Below, in pieces: positions 55,320-61,369 of a stretch of DNA of 64,000 bases. The notes under the pieces are model-generated. The model worked only from the letters and a program-made list of their open reading frames with translations, had not been told where the DNA came from and did no database searches. The DNA comes from Candidatus Manganitrophus noduliformans (GTDB taxonomy: Bacteria > Nitrospirota > Nitrospiria > SBBL01 > Manganitrophaceae), in NCBI RefSeq assembly GCF_012184425.1, contig NZ_VTOW01000002.1:868001-932000 (forward strand), given 5' to 3'. The position numbers were made by a program, and so were the translations under genes. Position 1 is the stretch's first letter. Each line of letters begins with the position of its first letter.

Positions 55320-55826
55320 ATGAAGACAACCATTCCTACGGAAGTCATTGAGCAGAAAATCTATTTTATCCGGGGACACAAGGTGATGCTCGACGGAGAT
55401 CTTGCCAAACTTTATGGCGTGCCGACAAAAAGATTGAACGAACAAGTTCGCCGAAATATAAAGCGGTTTCCACCCGATTTTATGTTTCAACTTACTGCGG
55501 ACGAAGCAAAATTTTTAAGGTCGCAAAATGCGACCTTAAAAAAAGGACGCGGTCAGCACCTCAAATACCTCCCCTATGCCTTCACGGAACAGGGGGTCGC
55601 AATGCTCTCCAGCGCTTTGAACAGCGAGCGGGCTATTGAGGTCAACATTCTCATCATGCGCACCTTCGTCAAACTACGCGAGATGATTGCCTCCCACAAA
55701 GATCTGGTGAAAAAACTGGATGAACTCGAAAAGAAATATGATGAGCAATTCCAGGTGGTCTTCGAAGCAATCCGGCAATTGATGGCCCCGCCGGAAAACA
55801 CAAACCGGAAAATTGGGTTTAAATAA
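55320..55826 (+). CDS. ORF6N-domain DNA-binding protein
   Basis: 168 residues. IYFIRGHKVMLDGDLAKLYGVPTKRLNEQVRRNIKRFPPDFMFQLT is the ORF6N domain known from phages and accessory islands; a coiled-coil tail follows (HKDLVKKLDELEKKYDEQFQ). AAGGCGGAG precedes the ATG. Such genes are spread by phage and islands and are usually monocistronic, as here. The target is unknown. Confidence 0.9.
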   Translation: MKTTIPTEVIEQKIYFIRGHKVMLDGDLAKLYGVPTKRLNEQVRRNIKRFPPDFMFQLTADEAKFLRSQNATLKKGRGQHLKYLPYAFTEQGVAMLSSALNSERAIEVNILIMRTFVKLREMIASHKDLVKKLDELEKKYDEQFQVVFEAIRQLMAPPENTNRKIGFK

Positions 55827-55891
55827 TTCGGCACCCTCCGTCGATTTCATTAAACCCGACCGCCTCTCTTCCCTCGATTCTGAAAATCTGT

Positions 55892-55920
55892 TTGACTTCA
55901 CCCCTCGATTCCGGTAGTAA
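55892..55920 (+). promoter_or_regulatory. Candidate promoter for rmuC
   Basis: TTGACT (55892-55897), 17-nt spacer, TAGTAA (55915-55920), 34 nt before the rmuC ATG. Confidence 0.5.
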
Positions 55921-55953
55921 TGATCAACAGATACCAAACAGGAGCACTTCTTT

Positions 55954-57087
55954 ATGGAACTGGGGATTTTTGTTCTCCTTGCGGTCTTGGTGGTCCTTCT
56001 TCTGGTGCTCCTCGTCCGCTCATTCAAGCCGCCCGCGCAAGCGCCCGACGCCGGGATGCTCGTGATGCAGCAGCAGGTCGATCAGCTGCGCCAGCAGCTT
56101 TCGGAAACGCTGACCGCAAATACGAACCAGATGCAGCAGCAGCTTTCCCAAATCACAACGCAGGTCAATTCCCAGCTTCAATCGGTCAATCAGCAGCTCA
56201 CCTCGGCCACCGGCCAGATCGGCACCCGCCTCGACAACGCCGCGCGCGTCGTCGGCGAGGTGAAGCAAAACCTTGGAGAATTGACCAAAGCGACCCAGCA
56301 GGTTTACGAGGTCGGAAAAGATATCTCATCGCTTCAGGAGATCCTCCGCGCCCCCAAGCTGCGCGGCAGCCTCGGCGAGCTTTTTTTAGGCGAGCTCCTC
56401 GCCCAGGTCCTCCCGCCGACCCACTTCTCCCTGCAATATCGCTTTAAAAGCAACGAAGCGGTCGATGCCGTGATCACCCTGGGACCGGGACTGGTGTCGG
56501 TCGATTCCAAGTTTCCGCTCGAGAACTTCAAGAAGATGATCGAAACCAGCGTTGACGAGGAGAAGAAGTCCCATCGGAAGCGGTTTCTCACCGACGTGAA
56601 AAAGCACATCGATGCCATCGCCGCGAAATATATTCTCCCCGATGAAGGAACCTATGACTTTGCGTTAATGTATATCCCCGCCGAAAATGTTTATTACGAA
56701 ACGATCATCAAGGACGAATCGTTCGGCGACGAGAAAAGCCTTTGCAGCTATGCCCTCACGAAGCGGGTGATCCCCGTCTCCCCCAACTCATTCTATGCTT
56801 ATCTTCAGGCGATCGTCCTCGGTTTCCGCGGGCTGCGGATCGAGAAATCGGCGCAGGAGATCCACCAGCGCCTGCAGCGGCTCTCGGGAGACTTTCTTAA
56901 ATTCAAAGACGATTTCGATGTCATCGGGAAACATCTCTCGAACACGCGCGGCAAATACGAAGAGGCCTCCAAGAAACTCGACCGGCTCGGCGACCGGCTC
57001 GTCACGATCGACCATGAAAGCGCGGAACCGAAAGTGAAGGTCACCCTGCCGAAGGAAGAACTGGCCCGCCCAGCCCTCTTCGATTAA
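55954..57087 (+). CDS. rmuC: DNA recombination protein RmuC
   Basis: 377 residues. N-terminal membrane segment (ELGIFVLLAVLVVLLLVLLV), long Gln-rich coiled coil (about 30-110), then the RmuC nuclease-like domain: SLQEILRAPKLRGSLGELFLGELLAQ, VDAVITLGPGLVSVDSKFPLENF, and YDFALMYIPAENVYYE. RmuC limits inversion at short repeats. Followed by DUF3467 and MDR genes on the same strand. Confidence 0.94.
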   Translation: MELGIFVLLAVLVVLLLVLLVRSFKPPAQAPDAGMLVMQQQVDQLRQQLSETLTANTNQMQQQLSQITTQVNSQLQSVNQQLTSATGQIGTRLDNAARVVGEVKQNLGELTKATQQVYEVGKDISSLQEILRAPKLRGSLGELFLGELLAQVLPPTHFSLQYRFKSNEAVDAVITLGPGLVSVDSKFPLENFKKMIETSVDEEKKSHRKRFLTDVKKHIDAIAAKYILPDEGTYDFALMYIPAENVYYETIIKDESFGDEKSLCSYALTKRVIPVSPNSFYAYLQAIVLGFRGLRIEKSAQEIHQRLQRLSGDFLKFKDDFDVIGKHLSNTRGKYEEASKKLDRLGDRLVTIDHESAEPKVKVTLPKEELARPALFD

Positions 57088-57113
57088 TCACTCAGTAGAA
57101 AAGGACACGCGTT

Positions 57114-57431
57114 ATGTCGAACGGTCAGCAATCGCAGCCCCCTGTTCAAGTCCAGGTTGAAATCGACGATGCCACCTCCCAGGGAGTCTACACGAACCTC
57201 GCCCTTCTGACCCACAGCGAGACCGAGTTCGTCATGGACTTCATCTACATCCAGCCGCAGGCGCCGAAGGCGAAGGTGCGGTCCCGCATCATCACCAGCC
57301 CCGCCCACGCCAAACGGTTTCTGGCGGCCCTTCAAGAGAACATCCAGCGTTACGAGCAGCGTTTCGGCACGATCAAAGTCGCCGGCGAGCCGGACAAAAA
57401 CAATCCCCCGTACCAGGGACTCTATTTGTAA
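57114..57431 (+). CDS. DUF3467 protein
   Basis: 105 residues matching the DUF3467 pattern: VEIDDATSQGVYTNLALLTHSETEFVMDFIYIQP, RIITSPAHAKRFLAALQENI. Function unknown; a compact single-domain cytoplasmic protein. It lies 26 nt past rmuC and 3 nt before the dehydrogenase. Confidence 0.88.
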   Translation: MSNGQQSQPPVQVQVEIDDATSQGVYTNLALLTHSETEFVMDFIYIQPQAPKAKVRSRIITSPAHAKRFLAALQENIQRYEQRFGTIKVAGEPDKNNPPYQGLYL

Positions 57432-57434
57432 ACG

Positions 57435-58385
57435 ATGCAGGGCCTCTCTTTTAAGAAAACCCTGACCCTCCGCAAGAATCTTCCGCTCCCCTCCGCGCCC
57501 GGCGAAGCCCGCATCCGTGTCTCCCTCGCCGGGATCTGCAGCACCGATCTCGAGATCGCCAAGGGCTACATGGGTTTCCACAGCATCCTGGGACACGAAT
57601 TCGTCGGCGTCGTCGAAGCGGCCCCCGATCAGGCCTGGATCGGGAAGCGGGTCGTCGGTGAAATCAACGCCGCCTGCGGCGGCTGCTGCTTCTGCGTTCG
57701 GGGGATGCGAAATCATTGCTCTCAACGAACCGTCCTCGGCATCCTGGGAAGAGACGGCAGCTTCGCCGAGCAGCTCTCGTTGCCGATTCAAAATCTCCAT
57801 CTCGTTCCGGAAAATCTCACCGACGAAGAAGCGGTCTTCACCGAACCGCTCGCCGCCGCATTCCGAATCACCGAGCAGCTTGCGACCCGTCCCGAAGAGC
57901 GCGTCACCCTCCTCGGCGACGGCAAGCTCGGCCTTCTGATCGCACAAGTGCTGAAAGACCGCTGCCGGTTGGTCGTCGTCGGACGATACCCAGAGCGGAA
58001 CAAGACGCTGGAGCAGTGGGGCATCCAATCTCTTTCCCCTGACCAAACCATCCCGCTCCAGCATCTCTCCGACATCGTCATCGACGCCACCGGCTCCCCA
58101 AAAGGTTTCGACCTCGCCCAACAACTCGTCCGTCCCCAAGGCACGATCGTCCTGAAGACCACCTGCGCCGGCCGCCCGAAAGTGGATCTGGCGAAAGTGG
58201 TCATCGACGAGGTCACCGTGGTCGGTTCCCGCTGCGGTCCGTTTGCACCGGCGCTGGAAGCGCTCTCTCGGAAGAAGGTCGACGTTCGCCCGCTGATTAC
58301 AGAGGTGTTCCCGCTGAAGAGAGGAAAAGAAGCGTTTCGGAAAGCGGCGGAGCGAGGGACGTTGAAGGTGTTACTCCGGCCCTAG
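57435..58385 (+). CDS. Zinc-type medium-chain dehydrogenase (MDR)
   Basis: 316 residues, shorter than the usual 340-350. Catalytic zinc site: AGICSTDLE (Cys), GHEFVGVVE (His-Glu). Structural zinc cysteines in CGGCCFCVRGMRNHC. Cofactor region TLLGDGKLGLLIAQVL, with GDGKLG in place of GxGxxG. An alcohol/polyol or threonine dehydrogenase-like role is possible; no substrate can be read. Third gene after rmuC. Confidence 0.85.
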   Translation: MQGLSFKKTLTLRKNLPLPSAPGEARIRVSLAGICSTDLEIAKGYMGFHSILGHEFVGVVEAAPDQAWIGKRVVGEINAACGGCCFCVRGMRNHCSQRTVLGILGRDGSFAEQLSLPIQNLHLVPENLTDEEAVFTEPLAAAFRITEQLATRPEERVTLLGDGKLGLLIAQVLKDRCRLVVVGRYPERNKTLEQWGIQSLSPDQTIPLQHLSDIVIDATGSPKGFDLAQQLVRPQGTIVLKTTCAGRPKVDLAKVVIDEVTVVGSRCGPFAPALEALSRKKVDVRPLITEVFPLKRGKEAFRKAAERGTLKVLLRP

Positions 58386-58581
58386 GGGGCGATGGGCTTG
58401 AGGTTCTTAATTTCTTCCTGTAATCAACTGCCATTGTATCTTCGCCACAGCCTATATTTCATACGGAATTACCCAAACATTGATGCGTTACCCTTTGATA
58501 TATTCTCTTAGGGTTCCACAGCTTTGATATACTCATCAAAACGGACCCAGTCATTACTCTGATAGTATAATTGTTGTGACC

Positions 58582-59154
58582 ATGATATCTGCATTCGAAT
58601 TAAGTAAATTTTCTATTTATCGTAAGAACCGGACCCTGCAAGGAAAGTATTTTGTTTGCGATGTGTCCGGGCACAGACAGCTATACGCTCAAGTTGAAAC
58701 ACCCTTTTTCCCATGGACACCAAAACCGTTTATGGCCGTGTATGCAGATGAGATGAAAAAGGAAAGGGTTCTATCGATAGAAATGAAAGGTACCTATACG
58801 ATATGTGATGAACACGCGCGCCCGATCGGCATGATGGAGAGAACCCGAAAGAAGGTTCTCTTCGGACATGGCGAGCACGAGTGGATTCTATATGGTGGTT
58901 CAGGAGAGGAACTAGGTCGATTTGAGACAAAACAGCTTACGTCAGAACGGGAAACATTGTTGTTTACTCTTTCATCACGCTGCCAGGGCATTGGTTTTAT
59001 TAAGTGGTATGGTGGAATAGATTTCAGGGGTTTGGCAGGTCGACAAGCTTTTATCGATTTTACTATAGACTCGCATAAGATTGTCGATCGACGTATTGTA
59101 GTCTGCGCAGGTTTAATATTACTCGAGGACGTCCGTTGGCGGCATAGATATTAG
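58582..59154 (+). CDS. LURP-one/scramblase-like protein, AT-rich
   Basis: 191 residues from ATG 58582 (GTG 58576 also possible). Runs of short strands with charged turns (GKYFVCDVSGHRQLYAQV, IRDLKGTYTICDEH-type, HEWILYGGSGEELGRF) and the late helix IVDRRIVVCAGLILLEDVR resemble the tubby-C2/LURP-one/scramblase fold, weakly. Its base composition is clearly richer in A/T than the neighbours to the left, as is the recombinase element to its right, so the segment looks acquired. No ribosome site seen. Confidence 0.5.
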   Translation: MISAFELSKFSIYRKNRTLQGKYFVCDVSGHRQLYAQVETPFFPWTPKPFMAVYADEMKKERVLSIEMKGTYTICDEHARPIGMMERTRKKVLFGHGEHEWILYGGSGEELGRFETKQLTSERETLLFTLSSRCQGIGFIKWYGGIDFRGLAGRQAFIDFTIDSHKIVDRRIVVCAGLILLEDVRWRHRY

Positions 59155-59238
59155 GAAAACCTCAGTGTACTAGAGTTCCTGAGCATCATCTTTCAGTCGG
59201 TAATCCTTAATCATCTAAATCTCAGTTTTGGAAGACTT

Positions 59239-59245
59239 GTAGGTG
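59239..59245 (+). repeat. Left direct repeat (GTAGGTG) of the mobile element
   Basis: GTAGGTG, identical to 61305-61311, abuts the left inverted repeat. It fits a target-site duplication or the crossover core of a tyrosine recombinase. Confidence 0.75.
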
Positions 59246-59274
59246 CTATACGTAACATATCCTGCTTTTTCTTG
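59246..59274 (+). repeat. Left terminal inverted repeat (two blocks)
   Basis: Block A CTATACGTAACA at 59246-59257 and block B TCCTGCTTTTTCTTG at 59260-59274, 2 nt apart. Both recur inverted at the right end, there 40 nt apart. Confidence 0.8.
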
Positions 59275-59279
59275 TGATT

Positions 59280-60227
59280 TTAGTTGCTTATCTCCCTTTT
59301 TCCATTATTCATTTTCCGCATATAAGTCTCTTCCCCATCGTCGTCATCTTCTTCTTGGGTCTGCGTTCTTTGCAGGACCACCTCCATGGCCTTGTAGTAG
59401 TCTCGTTGGACCTTGATGTTCGCTACCCTGCAGTAGCGCTGGGTTGTGGTAATCTGGCCATGCCCCAGGAGGTCCTGGATCGTAACAAGATCGGCATTAG
59501 CGTTGAGAAGCTGCGTGGCCATGGTGTGGCGAAGCCGATGACACGAGACGTCCAGACTGCTTTTCCGCGCATAGTATTCGATCCTCTTCTGGATTCCTCG
59601 GACCGATAGGGGTTTCCCTCTCATCGGTCCCTTCTGCACGAGAAATAATCCTTTCACTTTCGATGATCGTTTCTCGATGTATGCTAAAAGAGCAGAGCGA
59701 GCGTCTTCACTCATGTAGACGATCCGGTCCTTACCCCCTTTCCCATTAAAGACAAAGATCTGTCTTCTCTGGTAATCTACCGCATCCACGGTCAGGTGAG
59801 CAACCTCTTTGACCCGAAGACCGCAGCGGAGCATCAACATAAACATGGCCCTGTCTCTTAGATCCGTGATGAAGGCAAAGAGCCTCCCGACCTGCGCGTC
59901 CTTCAGGTGCCGGGGCAGGGGCTTTGGCAGGCGCAGCGAGATCCGAGTCACGGGATTCACCATCCTTCTTCCCGCTTCGTTGATGAGATAATCGAAGAAG
60001 AGACGGATCGTCTGCAGATGACAGGTGATCGTTTTGGGTGTTCGCCGCTTCTGGAGCAGATGATCCGTGTAGAGGTCGATCTGCTTGGCAGTGACTTCAC
60101 AGAGGGGGACCGTGAGCCCTCGGATGAAGTGTTCGAGGATGTTGATGTAGTTCTTCACGGTATGAGCGGAGTAGTTTTTCCGCTTCAAGGCCCTGCGGTA
60201 GTGGATCAGCTCAGTAGTCTCCATCAA
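59280..60227 (-). CDS. Tyrosine recombinase, second of a pair
   Basis: 315 residues. SAM-like N-terminal domain (LIHYRRALKRKNYSAHTVKNYINILEHF), then the catalytic domain with Arg in RCGLRVKEVAHL, HRLRHTMATQL (H-x-x-R), LGHGQITTTQRYCRV (His and nucleophile Tyr). All R-K-H-R-H-Y elements appear present (Lys in NGKGGKDR). The C-terminus is acidic (QTQEEDDDDGEE). Its start overlaps the upstream recombinase by 17 nt. Confidence 0.93.
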   Translation of the reverse strand: MMETTELIHYRRALKRKNYSAHTVKNYINILEHFIRGLTVPLCEVTAKQIDLYTDHLLQKRRTPKTITCHLQTIRLFFDYLINEAGRRMVNPVTRISLRLPKPLPRHLKDAQVGRLFAFITDLRDRAMFMLMLRCGLRVKEVAHLTVDAVDYQRRQIFVFNGKGGKDRIVYMSEDARSALLAYIEKRSSKVKGLFLVQKGPMRGKPLSVRGIQKRIEYYARKSSLDVSCHRLRHTMATQLLNANADLVTIQDLLGHGQITTTQRYCRVANIKVQRDYYKAMEVVLQRTQTQEEDDDDGEETYMRKMNNGKREISN

Positions 60228-61218
60228 TCCCCCCTTTTTCGATCAAGGCCATGGCCCGGAAGTATTCTTGTTCACGAGTTTTGTCAGTGAGCCGGGCATA
60301 GCGGCGGGTCACCTCAATATCCTGATGACCCAGCAGCTGCTGGAGACATTCCAGACGCATCCCGGCATTGAGAAGCTCGGAGGCGAATGTATGGCGAAGA
60401 CAATGCACCGTGTAGCCTTTCTGCTCGAGCCCTGCCCTCTTCAGATATTTCACGAAGAGGTTGCGGCCCGTACTGTAGCAGATGCCTTTATTGCCCTGAC
60501 CATAAAAGACGAACGGCTTGCTCTTCTGCCTTTGTCTGAGCCAGAGTTTTATGGCGAACAGAGCATCATCGCTCAGGTAAACCACCCTCCCCATGCTGTT
60601 CTTCTCTCCCTCGAAGAGATGAATCTTTCTGTCTTGAATATCTAGATCGGTCATCCTCAGTCCCAATGCCTCACCGATCCGCATGCCCGTCCGTAAAAGC
60701 AGAAGGAAAAGGGCCCGGTCCCGGATATCGTCAATCACAGAGAAAAGTCTTCTCACATCGGCAGGGTTTATCGCCCGAGGGAGGACGTCGGGGAGCTTCA
60801 GCTTGATCCTCCGTTTAAGAAACGCCCCGGAGAGAACATCCTGCTCGATCAGAAAATGCAAAAAAGCAATAATGCAGGCCAGCCTCGTCCGCACCGTGGA
60901 GAGGCGGATCCCCCTGTCCTGCTCATGTTCGATAAAGGCTTCAAGGTCAATCCGTTCAATCTCCCTGAGATCCTTCTTGCCCGACCCTCCATAAAAGGCG
61001 AGGAAGAGCATGACGGACGTATACGAACTCCCAAGCGTCCTCGGCTTGTGGTTCATGCGCCACTTGTGCCGCATGTAGCGCTCGAAGTATTCCTTGGCGG
61101 GAAGCTGCAGGCGGGAGACCTTCTGCAGGATGTGATCGATCAGGGTTTGTGCAGGATGCTGCTTACGTGGCGCTTCACTTTCGACTGACTCATTGGTGAT
61201 CGGCTCTACCTTGGTCAT
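60211..61218 (-). CDS. Tyrosine recombinase, first of a pair
   Basis: 335 residues. N-terminal extension (about 40 residues), SAM-like domain (SYTSVMLFLAFYG...IDLEAFIEHEQDRGI), then RTGMRIGEALGLR, CLRHTFASEL and LGHQDIEVTRRYARLT with nucleophile Tyr. Complete catalytic set. First gene of the element, about 75 nt inside the right inverted repeat. Two divergent recombinases in one element suggest a heteromeric recombination complex. Confidence 0.93.
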   Translation of the reverse strand: MTKVEPITNESVESEAPRKQHPAQTLIDHILQKVSRLQLPAKEYFERYMRHKWRMNHKPRTLGSSYTSVMLFLAFYGGSGKKDLREIERIDLEAFIEHEQDRGIRLSTVRTRLACIIAFLHFLIEQDVLSGAFLKRRIKLKLPDVLPRAINPADVRRLFSVIDDIRDRALFLLLLRTGMRIGEALGLRMTDLDIQDRKIHLFEGEKNSMGRVVYLSDDALFAIKLWLRQRQKSKPFVFYGQGNKGICYSTGRNLFVKYLKRAGLEQKGYTVHCLRHTFASELLNAGMRLECLQQLLGHQDIEVTRRYARLTDKTREQEYFRAMALIEKGGIDGDY

Positions 61219-61237
61219 TGCTCCCCCTTTCCTTTTT

Positions 61238-61304
61238 CAAGAAAAAGCAGGAAAAATCATGACCGTTAGCCGTTTAAATGGTCAATCTATTTTGTTACGT
61301 ATAG
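61238..61304 (-). repeat. Right terminal inverted repeat (two blocks)
   Basis: Block B CAAGAAAAAGCAGGA at 61238-61252, 40-nt gap, block A TGTTACGTATAG at 61293-61304. The gap contains no gene and may hold the promoter of the recombinase pair. Confidence 0.8.
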
Positions 61305-61311
61305 GTAGGTG
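61305..61311 (+). repeat. Right direct repeat (GTAGGTG) of the mobile element
   Basis: Identical to 59239-59245, directly outside the right inverted repeat. Confidence 0.75.
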
Positions 61312-61369
61312 AAAGAATCGGTTGAATTTTCGACTGTTTGAGCGCTAAACGAATCGATCTCTCAAACCG

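Larger units (their letters stand above)
59246..61304. mobile_element. Two-recombinase mobile element, complete, no passenger gene
   Basis: 2059 bp. Its ends are perfect 12-bp inverted repeats, CTATACGTAACA (59246-59257) and TGTTACGTATAG (61293-61304). A second inverted block, TCCTGCTTTTTCTTG (59260-59274) and CAAGAAAAAGCAGGA (61238-61252), lies inside. Identical GTAGGTG sequences flank it. The interior is filled by two overlapping tyrosine recombinase genes on the minus strand. This resembles tandem-recombinase elements such as Tn554-type or RIT elements, but with two recombinases only. Confidence 0.85.
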
